64,000 nt of DNA from Pseudomonadota bacterium (GCA_023451735.1 JAEXYH010000020.1:115571-179570); one strand, 5' to 3'; shown: positions 45,252 to 54,605, counted from the stretch's first letter. The notes: a model not told the origin generated them from the sequence alone. Made by a program: numbers and translations.

Positions 45252-46484
45252 TCAGTCCGCCGAGCCGATGATTTCGGCGAAGCGTTCCTGCGCCTGTTCC
45301 GGCGTCATCGATTCCTTGGCGAAGAATTCGGACATCAGATCCTCCTTCTGCTTCTGGGTATCGGCGGAGACAAGCTGGTCGGTGCTGATGGCGGTGCCGC
45401 CCTTCGAGATGATCTCTATGCCCTTCTTCATGCAGTCATTGGCGGCTGCGAGATCGACGTCGCTTCGGATCGGCACCGATCCCTTCTTGAGGTTAAAGGC
45501 GACCTGCACCTTCGGATCGACGATGGTCTCCGCCAAAACTTCCTGCGCCTTGGACTTTTCCTCGTCTTCGAGAAGCGGGAAATAGATGGCGTCGCCGCCG
45601 GTGGTCAGCGTCTGGTTCAGACCGAGACCGGGAAGGCAGGAATAATCCTTGCCGGCAGTCTGGCCGGCCTGCTGGAACTCGCCTTGCGCCCAGTCGCCCA
45701 TGATCTGGCCGCCAGCCTTGCCGGTGATGACCAGATTGGTGGCCTGGTTCCAGTCCTGCACGTTCGAGCCCTTGGCGAGCTTGCGCGCGTCATTGGCGGC
45801 CGCAAAGATCTTTGCCATTTCGGGACCGGCCGCGGCTTCCTCGTCCTTGTCCTTGTAGACCTTGTTATAGAGCTCGGTACCGCCGAGCGAGATCACCAGC
45901 GTGTCGAACAGGCCGTTGACCTGGAAGGCCGAACCACCGACTGCGAGCGGCTGAAGACCTGCTTCCCTGAGCTTCGGGCCAGCTGCGACGAACTCGTTCC
46001 AGTCCTTGGGAACCGGCACACCGATCTTCTCGAAAGCGGCATTGGACAGCCACAACCACTGCCAGGAATGGATATTGACCGGAGCGCAATAGATCTTGCC
46101 CTCGAAGGTGCAGCTGTCGAGCAGGCTCGCCGGCTTGATGATGTCCTTCCACTTGCCCTTCTCGGCGACATCGTTCAGATCCCGCATCAGGCCGGATTGA
46201 ACCAGTTCCTCGGCTTGGCGACCATGGTTGAACTGCGTGGCACCCATCGGATCGCCACCGGTGATGCGGCTGATCATGATCGGACGCGCGGTGCTACCGG
46301 AACCGGCGATAGCACCATCGATCCATTTGTTGCCGGTAGCATCGAACGCGGTCGCGAGCTCCTTGACAGCCGCCGCCTCGCCTCCCGATGTCCACCAATG
46401 CGTGACTTCCAGATCGGCGGCCTGAGCTGCAAAGGGCAGTGCTGCAGTGGCAGCCAGAACGGCTGCAAAAGCACGAATACGCAT
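45252..46484 (-). CDS. Carbohydrate ABC transporter substrate-binding protein (SBP family 1)
   Basis: 410 residues. The Sec signal peptide MRIRAFAAVLAATAALPFAAQAA is followed by LEVTHWWTSGGEAAAVKELATAF, the standard start of SBP_bac_1 sugar-binding proteins. WLWLSNAAFEKIGVPVPKDWNEF and GGQIMGDWAQGEF are further family blocks. The pattern is closest to glucose/mannose-type binding proteins of the CUT1 class, but the locus enzymes suggest beta-linked mannosides or xylosides. GGGAGGAG precedes the ATG and a LacI-type operator lies 15 bases upstream. Confidence 0.94.
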   Translation of the reverse strand: MRIRAFAAVLAATAALPFAAQAADLEVTHWWTSGGEAAAVKELATAFDATGNKWIDGAIAGSGSTARPIMISRITGGDPMGATQFNHGRQAEELVQSGLMRDLNDVAEKGKWKDIIKPASLLDSCTFEGKIYCAPVNIHSWQWLWLSNAAFEKIGVPVPKDWNEFVAAGPKLREAGLQPLAVGGSAFQVNGLFDTLVISLGGTELYNKVYKDKDEEAAAGPEMAKIFAAANDARKLAKGSNVQDWNQATNLVITGKAGGQIMGDWAQGEFQQAGQTAGKDYSCLPGLGLNQTLTTGGDAIYFPLLEDEEKSKAQEVLAETIVDPKVQVAFNLKKGSVPIRSDVDLAAANDCMKKGIEIISKGGTAISTDQLVSADTQKQKEDLMSEFFAKESMTPEQAQERFAEIIGSAD

Positions 46485-46498
46485 GAGTCTCCTCCCTC

Positions 46499-46514
46499 AC
46501 TGAAACGTTGCAGT
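46499..46514. promoter_or_regulatory. LacI-family operator O1, transporter side
   Basis: ACTGAAACGTTGCAGT is a palindrome (ACTG-AACGTT-CAGT core, one asymmetric position in each half), 15 bases upstream of the binding-protein ATG. A central CG within AACGTT is typical of LacI-family operators. It matches O2 at the central positions. Confidence 0.7.
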
Positions 46515-46760
46515 AAAAAGCTAGGGCAAAGCCATTGATGTGGCAAGCCCGCTGCTCCGAATTATTGCATTAATATTTACAGCCTCCACTTTCGCGTGCA
46601 GTCAGACACAATATCCATGGGATGAAATTCCAAATAACCTAGCGATAAGATCGATCCAAAGCGAAACCATTTCGCATATGCACAAAATCGATGTGCATTT
46701 GCGTGGTGCCTACACTTGGTTGCGCACCTGGGAATTTTCTCCACACCCCATATGAAAATT

Positions 46761-46778
46761 ACCTGTAACGTTTCAGGT
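46761..46778. promoter_or_regulatory. LacI-family operator O2, regulator side
   Basis: ACCTGTAACGTTTCAGGT is a palindrome with the same CTG-AACGTT-CAG core as O1. It lies 38 bases upstream of the first possible start of the regulator gene, suggesting autoregulation and possibly looping with O1 (about 260 bases apart). Confidence 0.7.
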
Positions 46779-46815
46779 TTTTCTGTAATAAGCAGATTGC
46801 ATCACGCAAAATTCA

Positions 46816-47889
46816 ATGGCGACAATCGATGCGGGCACCACGATGGACGAAATCAGAAAAACATCAAAGCGTACTATGGTGAGCAGCGAGCGCCCGACTC
46901 TCAAGACGATCGCCTTCATGACGGGGCTCGGAATCACGACCGTATCGCGAGCACTGAAGGATGCGCCGGATATCGGACAGGAGACCAAGGAGCGCGTCAG
47001 GCTTGTCGCGCGCCAGCTCGGCTACCAGCCGAACCGGGCGGGTGTTCGCCTGCGAACTGGCAAGACGAATGTCATCGCTCTCGTGCTCAGCATCGAGCAG
47101 GAGCTGATGGGTTTCACCAGCCAGATGGTGCAAGGCATTTCGGAAGTGCTCGGAGGCACCCAGTATCACCTCGTGGTGACGCCGCATTCGTTCGAGAAAG
47201 ACCCGATGGTGCCTGTCCGCTATATTCTCGACACTGGTTCGGCGGATGGCGTGATCATCTCGCGCATGGAACCGGACGACCCGCGCGTGCGCCTGATGAC
47301 GGAGCGTAATCTTCCCTTCGTCACACATGGGCGAACGGATATGCGCATCGTTCACCCATTCCACGATTTCGACAACGAAGCCTATGTTTATCAGGCAGTG
47401 CAACGTCTGGTACGACGCGGGCGACGGCGCATTGCGCTGCTGGCGCCGCTCAGCCGGTTTTCTTACCAGATCCACAGCCGGATCGGTTTCGAACGCGGAC
47501 TGACGGATTTTCATGCGACAGAAGTTTCCATGGGGCGGATGACGACCGAGACGCCGCTTGAGGAAATCCGCGCCTATGCCGAGCGGCTCTGCCGCCTTCC
47601 CGAACCGCCGGACGGCATCATCTCGCTCAGCGGTTCAGCGTCGATCGCGCTGGTTGCCGGCACCGAAGCTGCAGGCCGCCGGCTAGGCAAGGAGATCGAT
47701 ATGGTCTCGAAACAGTCGGCCGAGTTTTTGAACTGGATCAGGCCGGAAATGCTGACCGTGACGGAAGATGTGCGCCACGCAGGCCAAGAGCTGGCCAAGG
47801 CGGTTCTGGCCCGCATCGACGGGGTTGCGCCGGAATTGCTGCAAAGCATCGACGGCCCGATCTGGTCGGAGATGGGGCCGAAGGACTAG
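46816..47889 (+). CDS. LacI family transcriptional regulator of the sugar locus
   Basis: The frame has 357 residues. The helix-turn-helix is RPTLKTIAFMTGLGITTVSRALKDAPDIGQETKERV, with the hinge helix region QPNRAGVRLRTGKTNVIALVL, followed by a periplasmic-binding-protein-like effector domain (LVLSIEQELMGFTSQMVQGISEVL ... DGIISLSGSASIALVAG). Later ATGs at 46843 and 46876 (MVSSERPTLK) are equally possible starts, since none has a good ribosome site. It is divergent from the transporter operon and faces two palindromic operators. The ligand is probably a product of the imported oligosaccharide. Confidence 0.92.
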   Translation: MATIDAGTTMDEIRKTSKRTMVSSERPTLKTIAFMTGLGITTVSRALKDAPDIGQETKERVRLVARQLGYQPNRAGVRLRTGKTNVIALVLSIEQELMGFTSQMVQGISEVLGGTQYHLVVTPHSFEKDPMVPVRYILDTGSADGVIISRMEPDDPRVRLMTERNLPFVTHGRTDMRIVHPFHDFDNEAYVYQAVQRLVRRGRRRIALLAPLSRFSYQIHSRIGFERGLTDFHATEVSMGRMTTETPLEEIRAYAERLCRLPEPPDGIISLSGSASIALVAGTEAAGRRLGKEIDMVSKQSAEFLNWIRPEMLTVTEDVRHAGQELAKAVLARIDGVAPELLQSIDGPIWSEMGPKD

Positions 47890-47903
47890 TATAAACAATA
47901 CTA

Positions 47904-47930
47904 AAAGCCCGGCATTTGGCCGGGCTTTTT
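47904..47930. terminator. Terminator between lacI-type gene and gnd
   Basis: AAAGCCCGGC and GCCGGGCTTT form a perfect 10-bp stem with a 5-base loop followed by TT. A-rich bases on the other side make it likely bidirectional for the two convergent genes. Confidence 0.85.
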
Positions 47931-47951
47931 CATCTTATTTCTCAGCTTTTA

Positions 47952-49385
47952 TCAGGCGAAGTCAGCCAGACCGCTGCCCCATGGGCCGTGGTGCTTGTCG
48001 ACGCCATCGAGGCGATCGAAACCGTGGGCGCCGAAGAAATCGCGCTGGGCCTGGATCAGGTTGGCCGTGCCCCTGCCCCGACGATAGGCGTCGAAATAGG
48101 AAAGCGCCGAGGTGAGTGCCGGAGCCGGAAGACCGTTCAGCGCTGCATAGGAAACGATACGGCGGAGCGCGCCGTCGGTTTCCTTGACCAGTTGCGAGAA
48201 GGCCGGGGTGACGATGAGGTTCGCCACGTTCGGATCCTTGGTGAAGGCCGAGGTGATTTCATCGAGGAACTGCGAACGGATGATGCAGCCGGCGCGCCAG
48301 ATTTTTGCGATGGTCGGCATCGGCAGGTTCCAGCCGAATTCCTTGGACGCTGCGGCCATGACCGCAAACCCTTGCGCATAGGCGCCGATCTTGGCGGCCA
48401 GCAGTGCGAGCTCGAGATCGGCGAGGAAGGCCATGCCGTCCTTCGGGCGATCGACCAGAGCCGGCTTGCCGAGGATCTTTTCGGCGGCCTGGCGCTCGGA
48501 CTTGAGCGAGGAGAGAACACGGCCGGCAACGGCAGCTTCGATGGCGGTTGCGGCGACGCCCATGTTCTGGGCCTCGATGACCGACCACTTGCCGGTGCCC
48601 TTCTGGCCGGCACTGTCGACGATGACGTCGACCATCGGCTTGCCGGAAATCGGGTCGGTCGCCTTCAGCACCTTTTCCGAGATTTCCATGAGGTAGGAAT
48701 CGAGGCGGCCTTCATTCCAGCGGCCGAAGACGCCGCCGATTTCGGCTGCGCTCATGCCTAGGCCATCGCGCAGGATGCCGTAGATTTCGGCAATCATCTG
48801 CATGTCGGCATATTCGATGCCGTTATGGATGGTCTTGACGAAGTGGCCGGCGCCGTTTTCGCCGAGCCAGTCGACGCAGGGTTCACCGTTGAATTTGGCC
48901 GAGATGGATGTCAGCACCTTCTCGACACGCTTCCAGCTGTCCTCCGTGCCGCCGACCATGATGGACGGGCCGTGACGCGCGCCTTCTTCACCGCCGGAAA
49001 CGCCCATGCCGATGAAGGTCAGGTCGCTGCCTTCGAGGCTCTTGAAGCGGCGCATCGTATCGCGGAAATTGGCGTTGCCGGCGTCGATCATGATGTCGCC
49101 GGACGATAGATAGGGCTTCAGCAGTTCCATCTGCTGATCGACCGGGTCGCCGGCCTTGATCATGATGATGATCGGTCGCGGCGGTCGGATCGCTTTGATG
49201 AAATCTTCCATTGTTTCGCACGGAATGATCTGGCCCTGAAGCGCGCCCGCATCCGCGTAGAATTTCCTGGTGACTTCAACCGTCCGGTTGAAGACTGCGA
49301 TCTTGTTGCCTTTTTCAGCAATATTGAGCGCGAGGTTGGCGCCCATGACGCCGAGACCGATTAGGCCGATTTCTGCCTGTTCCAC
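47952..49385 (-). CDS. gnd: 6-phosphogluconate dehydrogenase (decarboxylating)
   Basis: Oxidative pentose phosphate enzyme that forms ribulose 5-phosphate, CO2 and NADPH. IGLIGLGVMGANLALNIAEKG is the NADP site, FIGMGVSGGEEGARHGPSIMVGG the conserved dehydrogenase block, GAGHFVKTIHNGIEYADMQMIAE carries the catalytic Lys, and GTGKWSVIEAQNMGV is the C-terminal family signature. The GTG at 49385 (VEQAEIGL) is chosen: GGAGG lies 8 bases upstream and it gives 477 residues, close to the norm. The longer GTG-started frame at 49424 adds 13 residues without family match. Confidence 0.95.
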   Translation of the reverse strand: MEQAEIGLIGLGVMGANLALNIAEKGNKIAVFNRTVEVTRKFYADAGALQGQIIPCETMEDFIKAIRPPRPIIIMIKAGDPVDQQMELLKPYLSSGDIMIDAGNANFRDTMRRFKSLEGSDLTFIGMGVSGGEEGARHGPSIMVGGTEDSWKRVEKVLTSISAKFNGEPCVDWLGENGAGHFVKTIHNGIEYADMQMIAEIYGILRDGLGMSAAEIGGVFGRWNEGRLDSYLMEISEKVLKATDPISGKPMVDVIVDSAGQKGTGKWSVIEAQNMGVAATAIEAAVAGRVLSSLKSERQAAEKILGKPALVDRPKDGMAFLADLELALLAAKIGAYAQGFAVMAAASKEFGWNLPMPTIAKIWRAGCIIRSQFLDEITSAFTKDPNVANLIVTPAFSQLVKETDGALRRIVSYAALNGLPAPALTSALSYFDAYRRGRGTANLIQAQRDFFGAHGFDRLDGVDKHHGPWGSGLADFA

Positions 49386-49515
49386 GGGAGGAGCCTCCGA
49401 TTTTGTTGCGCCTTCTTTTGGCACTCACGCGCCATGGGGGCAAGGGAGCGATTGTCTAAATCGGCCACATTCTACATTTGTCTGACCCCATAGCCGTCCC
49501 GTTGACTTGGTCCCG

Positions 49516-49668
49516 TCAGCCGGGGCGATCCTCGCCGTCGTCGATGATCCGCCAGGCGGCACCATCAAGATCTTCGTACTGGCCGTTCTTCAGCGACCAG
49601 AGAAAGGCGGCAAGTCCCAGCCCGCCGAGGAAGAGTGCTACCGGGATGAGATAGATGAGCATGTTCAT
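49516..49668 (-). CDS. ccoS: cbb3 oxidase maturation protein CcoS/FixS
   Basis: 50 residues: MNMLIYLIPVALFLGGLGLAAFLW, a single membrane helix, then SLKNGQYEDLDGAAWRIIDDGE. This is the classic CcoS pattern (helix, then SxxxGQYDDLDG). Its ATG overlaps the stop of fixI by four bases. CcoS is needed for insertion of haem/copper into the catalytic subunit. It is the last gene of fixGHIS. Confidence 0.93.
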   Translation of the reverse strand: MNMLIYLIPVALFLGGLGLAAFLWSLKNGQYEDLDGAAWRIIDDGEDRPG

Positions 49669-51944
49669 GCGGCGCGCATCTCCTCTTTCTCAACCGCGGC
49701 CTTCGCTCCGGCTTGCGCCACCAGGTCTTCGCTGCGAACCCGGTTCAGCCGGAGTGCATTGACGACGACGATGATCGACGAGGTCGACATGGCGACGGCG
49801 GCGATCAGCGGCGTCGCGTAGCCGGCAAGCGCAATCGGCACGGCTATGACGTTGTAACCGATGGCGAGGGCGAAATTCTGCCGGATGAGTTGGCCGGCAC
49901 GGCGGGAAATATCGATCGCCAGCGGCACGGAATTGAGGCTTTCGTGCATGAAGACGAAATCGGCGGCTTGGCGCCCGATATCGGCAGCGGTGGCGGGCGC
50001 CATCGAGACATGCGCCGCGGCGAGCGCCGGCGCGTCGTTGATGCCATCGCCGACCATCAGCACCTTGCGGCCTTCACCGGCAAGCGCAGCGCAATAATCG
50101 GCCTTGCCCTTGGGCGAGACTTCCGCCCTCCAGCGGGTAATGCCGAGCTGACCGGCCAAAGCCTTCACCGGACTTACTCGATCACCCGACACGACATTGA
50201 CGGGCATGCCTTCGGCTTCGAGAGTTCGGATGGCCGAAGAGGCATCCTGGCGAAGCGAATCCTCGAAGCGGATGCAGGCGACTTCATGTCCATCGCGCGA
50301 CAGTACGACTTCGAGATCACTGTTTTCGCTGCCGCTCTCCTCACCACAGGCGAAGCGGCGGTTGCCAAGTCGGTAGAGACCCTCCGCACGGCGGGCTTCC
50401 AGCCCACTTCCGGGAATTTCGATAACATCGTCGAACAGCGGGAACGGCCCCGCGGCCACGGCGCAGATCGCGCGCGAGAGCGGATGGCGAGAATGGGCGG
50501 CAAGGCCTGCAGCCAAAGAAATGACGGGACTTGGGATATCACTGCCATTGACGAGGCGCGGGCGACCGAGCGTCAGCGTTCCGGTCTTGTCAAAAATGAC
50601 GCCGTCTGCCTGGGCGAGCCGCTCCATGGCCGAGCCGTCCTTGACCATGATCCCGTTCCTGAACAGCCGGCCGGCGGCGACCACCTGCACGACCGGCACG
50701 GCAAGGCCGAGTGCGCATGGGCAGGTGATGATCAGCACCGCGATGGCAATCAGCATAGCCCGCTTCCAGTCACCACCTGCAAGGCCCCAGGAGACGAAAG
50801 CGGTGAGCGCCAGAAGGTGAACGGCGGGCGAATAATATTGCGCGGCACGGTCTGCGAGACGGCGGTAACCGGCCTTGGCGCCTTCGGCCACTTCCATCAG
50901 CGAGATCACTTCGGCGAGGAAGGATTCCTTTACCGTGGCGGTGACCTTGATGACGAGCGAACCGGTGAGGCTGAGCGTGCCGGCATGGACGGTGGCGCCG
51001 GGCGCGACCGCTTGTGGCACGCTTTCGCCATTGATGATCGAGACATCGAGATCGCTCGAACCCCATTCAACCGTGCCATCGACGGGAATGCGGTCACCGG
51101 CGGCGATCGCGACGCGATCACCGGGCTTCACGTCCTCGACGGGGCGGTATTCGCGTGTTCCGTCGTCGGCCAATACCATGGCACCGCGCGGTGACAGGCG
51201 TGCAAGACCGCTGATCGCCGCCCTTGCCCGATCGCGCATGATGTGATCGAGCGTGCGGCCGATGAGCAGGAAGAACAGCAGCGAGACAGTGGCATCGAAC
51301 CAGGCGTGTTCGCCGTGGTGCATGGTTTCCCACAGCGAGACTGCATAGGAAAGCGTGATTGCCAGCGCGATCGGCACGTCCATGTTGGTGCGGCCGCGTT
51401 TCAGCACCGCCCAGGCGGAGGCATAAAAGAAGCGTCCGCCATAGATAAGCGCGGGTGCGGCGATGAAGGCGGAGATCCAGTGGAACATGTCGCGCGTGGC
51501 ATCATCGGCACCGGACCAGACCGAGACCGACAGGAGCATGATGTTGGCGGCGGCGAAACCGCAAAGGGCGACGGCGCGCACGAGGTCGCGCTGCAGCTTG
51601 TCGCCATCATCGAGCGAGGCATCGAAGAGATAGGCGTCATAGCCGGTTGCGGCTGTGATCGATGCGACGAAATCGGCAGGATCGACAGCCGGCGCGTCGG
51701 AATTCTGGTGCCAGACTATGGAGACGCGTTTGGTCGAGAGATTGACGCGGGCCTTTTCCACCGAAGGCATTGCCTTCAACGCATTTTCGATCGAGACGAT
51801 GCAGGCGCCGCAATGGACGCCGGGCACGCTGAGATCAACCTGTCGCCTGCCCTCGCCTAGATCCCGGCTTGCCAGCAGCATTTCCTCGGAAGACGGTGCT
51901 GATCTTACGATCTCGCCTTCCGTTCCGGGTGCGCAGCAGCTCAT
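49665..51944 (-). CDS. ccoI: Cu+-translocating P-type ATPase CcoI/FixI
   Basis: 759 residues. N-terminal heavy-metal-associated domain with the CxxC motif (GVHCGACIVSIENAL), eight helices with the CPC ion-binding motif (ITCPCALGLAVPVV), the phosphorylation site DKTGTLTLGRP, the ATP-binding domain, and MVGDGINDAPALAAAHV. The extreme N-terminus (MSCCAPG) offers two more Cys. FixI exports copper needed for cbb3 oxidase assembly. The start overlaps the fixH stop by four bases. Confidence 0.96.
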   Translation of the reverse strand: MSCCAPGTEGEIVRSAPSSEEMLLASRDLGEGRRQVDLSVPGVHCGACIVSIENALKAMPSVEKARVNLSTKRVSIVWHQNSDAPAVDPADFVASITAATGYDAYLFDASLDDGDKLQRDLVRAVALCGFAAANIMLLSVSVWSGADDATRDMFHWISAFIAAPALIYGGRFFYASAWAVLKRGRTNMDVPIALAITLSYAVSLWETMHHGEHAWFDATVSLLFFLLIGRTLDHIMRDRARAAISGLARLSPRGAMVLADDGTREYRPVEDVKPGDRVAIAAGDRIPVDGTVEWGSSDLDVSIINGESVPQAVAPGATVHAGTLSLTGSLVIKVTATVKESFLAEVISLMEVAEGAKAGYRRLADRAAQYYSPAVHLLALTAFVSWGLAGGDWKRAMLIAIAVLIITCPCALGLAVPVVQVVAAGRLFRNGIMVKDGSAMERLAQADGVIFDKTGTLTLGRPRLVNGSDIPSPVISLAAGLAAHSRHPLSRAICAVAAGPFPLFDDVIEIPGSGLEARRAEGLYRLGNRRFACGEESGSENSDLEVVLSRDGHEVACIRFEDSLRQDASSAIRTLEAEGMPVNVVSGDRVSPVKALAGQLGITRWRAEVSPKGKADYCAALAGEGRKVLMVGDGINDAPALAAAHVSMAPATAADIGRQAADFVFMHESLNSVPLAIDISRRAGQLIRQNFALAIGYNVIAVPIALAGYATPLIAAVAMSTSSIIVVVNALRLNRVRSEDLVAQAGAKAAVEKEEMRAA

Positions 51945-52435
51945 TTTTTTGCTCCGTGGACAGAGACACGCTCTGCATGATGCAGGATGCGCTCACCGCC
52001 ACGCTCGGCAATCGCCTCGACGATCCAGTGACCCGGCAGAACCTCGCGGGAAACATGGAAGACGCCCGGCCCTTCAGCGACCATTTCGATGCTGAAATCC
52101 TGATGCTCGCCGACCGGGCGCTTGAAGTTGAGGACAAGGCGGTCGGCTTCGACCGGCTGACCATCTGAATCCAGAACTTCGTAGGTTGCGCCATCGGCGG
52201 TGACGGCAAGCCTGCCGTTGACACCGCTTGCGGCAAGCGCACGGGCCTGCGCTACCTTGCCGTTGAACTGCTGGCTGGCGACATAGGTATTGGGAACGAC
52301 CAGACCACTCCAGGTGGTGACCGCATTATAGGCCATGAAGAGATTGACCGAAATGATCGTGCCGAAGAAGAGCACCATGACGCCCGCCATATGCCAGCCC
52401 GTGAAAACGAAGCTCTTTTGCGATGCAGTGCTCAT
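51941..52435 (-). CDS. fixH: cbb3 oxidase assembly protein FixH
   Basis: 164 residues: one N-terminal membrane helix (GWHMAGVMVLFFGTIISVNLFMAYNAV) followed by a periplasmic immunoglobulin-like domain (RLVLNFKRPVGEHQDFSIEM, GHWIVEAIAERG). The TWSGLVVPNTYVASQQFN segment is the family hallmark. It overlaps both fixG and fixI by four bases. Confidence 0.94.
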   Translation of the reverse strand: MSTASQKSFVFTGWHMAGVMVLFFGTIISVNLFMAYNAVTTWSGLVVPNTYVASQQFNGKVAQARALAASGVNGRLAVTADGATYEVLDSDGQPVEADRLVLNFKRPVGEHQDFSIEMVAEGPGVFHVSREVLPGHWIVEAIAERGGERILHHAERVSVHGAKK

Positions 52436-54018
52436 CTTTTGCCTCCTGGTACAAAGAAATTGGCCGAGTAGCTGTTGCGCTCGTGGCTCGCGCGGTCTTC
52501 GGCGATGAAATGGAAGGATGCTTCGCTCTTGGCTTCATCCTTCGGCAGAGTGACATAGACTTTCAGAGCCATCGCCTTGTCCGGCGCGACCTCGATGGCG
52601 AATTCGCGACCCGGCACGTCGGAGATGCCGATGATCTTCATCTTGGCATCGGGCACCCCGTCCAGCGACAGCATGATCGTGCGCGGCTCTGGGATCATGT
52701 TCAGAAGACGGACCGTATAGCCGTTGCGGATCGAGCCATCCGATTCCATGACGAATTGCGGATTGCGGTCATGGAGTACGTTGATCTCCAGTCGGTCGCG
52801 AGACAGAAGCGCGACGATAAGGCCGATGCCGACCGCGGTCCACACGCCCATGTAGAGCAGCGTGCGCGGGCGAAGCAGAATCTTCCAGTTGAAGTGGCGA
52901 ACGCTGTCCACAAAACCGCCATCCGGCCTGCGGGTCCGGGTCGGATCGATCGGCGCGGTACCACCGGCGGTCGCGAGCGCCATGTTTGCATCGTATTCGT
53001 CGAGCGTCGCATAAGCGATCAGGCCGCGTTCCTTGCCGATCTTGTCCATCACGCTGTCGCAGGCGTCGATACAGAGCGCACAGGTGATACAGGCCATCTG
53101 CTGGCCATCGCGGATGTCGATACCCATAGGACAGACTGCGACGCAGGCGTTGCAATCGACGCAATCGCCGACGATCTGACCGCTCGCTGCCGCCTTCTTG
53201 GCGTGTCGGCTGCGGGGTTCGCCGCGCCAGTCGTTATAGGTGACGGTCAGCGAATGTTCGTCGAGCATGGCACCCTGAATACGCGGCCAGGGACACATGT
53301 AGATGCAGACCTGCTCGCGCATCAGCCCACCAAGCAGATAGGTCGTGGCGGTCAATGTGGCGACGGTGGAATAGGCGACGAAGGCGGCCTGACCGGTGAC
53401 GAAATCAAAGGCAAGCGACGGCGCGTCGGCAAAATAGAAGATCCAGGCGCCGCCGGTCGCGACCGCGATTGCGATCCAAATGACATGCTTGAAAACCCGT
53501 TTGACGATCTTGTTCATTGTCCAGGGACCGGCATCGAGCTTCATGCGGGCGTTGCGATCCCCTTCGATGAAACGCTCAACGACGAGAAACAGATCGACCC
53601 AGACCGTCTGGGGACAGGTATATCCGCACCAGGCGCGGCCGACGGCGGATGTCAGCAGGAAAAGGCCGAAGCCGGCCATGACCAGCAGGCCCGCCACGAA
53701 GATGAACTCCTGCGGCCAGATTTCGATGAAGAAGAAATAGAAACGGCGGCCCGCGAGATCGACGAGAACCGCCTGGTCTGGTGCATAAGGACCACGATCC
53801 CAGCGTGTCCATGGCGTGAGGTAATAGATACCCAAGGTGATGAGCATCACCAGCCATTTGAACCGGCGGAATCGTCCCTCGGCGCGCTTGGGGAAAATCT
53901 TCTTGCGCTTTTCGTAGAGCGGCTGGCGTTTTTCGCCGGGCGAATGGACCGCCTTGACATCAATCCGTTCGACAGATGCGTCACCTGCGGCAACGCTTTC
54001 GGCGGTGTAGAGATTCAT
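52432..54018 (-). CDS. ccoG: cbb3 oxidase accessory ferredoxin-like protein CcoG/FixG
   Basis: 528 residues from the ATG at 54018 (AAGGA about 8 bases upstream). Membrane protein with two 4Fe-4S motifs, CVDCNACVAVCPMGID and CITCALCIDACDSVMD. WCGYTCPQTVWVDLFLVVERFIEG, an NCGYTCPQ-like block near the front, is diagnostic of FixG. In other species CcoG reduces Cu(II) for the oxidase. The C-terminal FixG_C domain is Ig-like. Promoter candidate: the TTGAC-GTCAA box at 54070. Confidence 0.95.
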   Translation of the reverse strand: MNLYTAESVAAGDASVERIDVKAVHSPGEKRQPLYEKRKKIFPKRAEGRFRRFKWLVMLITLGIYYLTPWTRWDRGPYAPDQAVLVDLAGRRFYFFFIEIWPQEFIFVAGLLVMAGFGLFLLTSAVGRAWCGYTCPQTVWVDLFLVVERFIEGDRNARMKLDAGPWTMNKIVKRVFKHVIWIAIAVATGGAWIFYFADAPSLAFDFVTGQAAFVAYSTVATLTATTYLLGGLMREQVCIYMCPWPRIQGAMLDEHSLTVTYNDWRGEPRSRHAKKAAASGQIVGDCVDCNACVAVCPMGIDIRDGQQMACITCALCIDACDSVMDKIGKERGLIAYATLDEYDANMALATAGGTAPIDPTRTRRPDGGFVDSVRHFNWKILLRPRTLLYMGVWTAVGIGLIVALLSRDRLEINVLHDRNPQFVMESDGSIRNGYTVRLLNMIPEPRTIMLSLDGVPDAKMKIIGISDVPGREFAIEVAPDKAMALKVYVTLPKDEAKSEASFHFIAEDRASHERNSYSANFFVPGGKR

Positions 54019-54069
54019 CGGAACATTCCTTTGTCCCATGCCTTTTCCCACCACGCGGCCCTATATTCC

Positions 54070-54083
54070 TTGACGCAAGTCAA
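54070..54083. promoter_or_regulatory. FixK/FNR-type box upstream of fixG and the SRPBCC gene
   Basis: TTGACGCAAGTCAA matches the FixK consensus TTGA-N6-TCAA as a near-perfect palindrome. Its centre is about 58 bases before the fixG start and 73 before the divergent SRPBCC gene, within the usual range for activation of either. Confidence 0.65.
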
Positions 54084-54149
54084 GCCACGCGGCATTCGCA
54101 GGCTGGTGCCGCACTCCCGACCCTTGCAGGCGACAGAACGGAGATTGCC

Positions 54150-54554
54150 ATGCCCCCAATGCCTTCGCGCATCATTCATGTGACGATCGACAGGCCCTGG
54201 CGTGACGTCTATGCCTTCGCCTCCCGGCCGGAAAACATGCCCCGCTGGGCTGCGGGCCTTTCTTCCGGGCTGAACCGTGACGGCGAAGACTGGATCGGCG
54301 ACGGCGGACCGATCGGGAAAATCAGAGTGCGGTTTGCGCCGGCAAACGAGTTCGGCGTCATCGATCACACAGTCACGCTGGAGACTGGCGTCAGCTTCGA
54401 AAACGCGTTGCGGGTCGTGCCGAACGGCGATGGCGCGGAAATCATGTTCACTCTGCTCAGACAGCCGGGCACGGACGACCAGTCTTTCGAGACGGATGCC
54501 GCCGCGATCCGTGAAGACCTCAGCACTTTGAAAACCATCCTCGAACAATCCTAA
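54150..54554 (+). CDS. SRPBCC family protein
   Basis: 134 residues from the ATG at 54150 (CGGAG 7 bases upstream). MPSRIIHVTIDRPWRDVYAFASRPENMPRWAAGL is the START/polyketide-cyclase-like N-terminus of the SRPBCC fold; the rest (FENALRVVPNGDGAEIMFTLLRQPG, ending with a long helix) completes it. It is a soluble ligand-binding or lyase-like fold with no catalytic signature. Its place between fixP and fixG, on the opposite strand, is unusual. Confidence 0.8.
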   Translation: MPPMPSRIIHVTIDRPWRDVYAFASRPENMPRWAAGLSSGLNRDGEDWIGDGGPIGKIRVRFAPANEFGVIDHTVTLETGVSFENALRVVPNGDGAEIMFTLLRQPGTDDQSFETDAAAIREDLSTLKTILEQS

Positions 54555-54577
54555 GCGCTCCCGCAGGAGAAATCGAT

Positions 54578-54601
54578 GGCCGGGACCCGAAGATCCCGGC
54601 C
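54578..54601. terminator. Hairpin between SRPBCC and fixP
   Basis: GGCCGGGA and TCCCGGCC form a perfect 8-bp stem between the convergent ends of the SRPBCC gene and fixP. There is no T-tract. Confidence 0.5.
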
Positions 54602-54605
54602 GCTG

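Larger units (their letters stand above)
46485..46815. promoter_or_regulatory. 331-base divergent control region of the sugar locus
   Basis: The region lies between the binding-protein operon and the LacI-family regulator. It holds two LacI-type operators, one near each gene, and an AT-rich centre with room for both promoters. No ORF with coding character is present. Confidence 0.6.

Noticed and set aside
49713..51194. 493-codon open frame opposite fixI
   Set aside because: Antisense shadow of the P-type ATPase gene.
52423..54183. 586-codon open frame opposite fixG
   Set aside because: Antisense shadow of fixG; Arg/His/Asp-rich without motifs.
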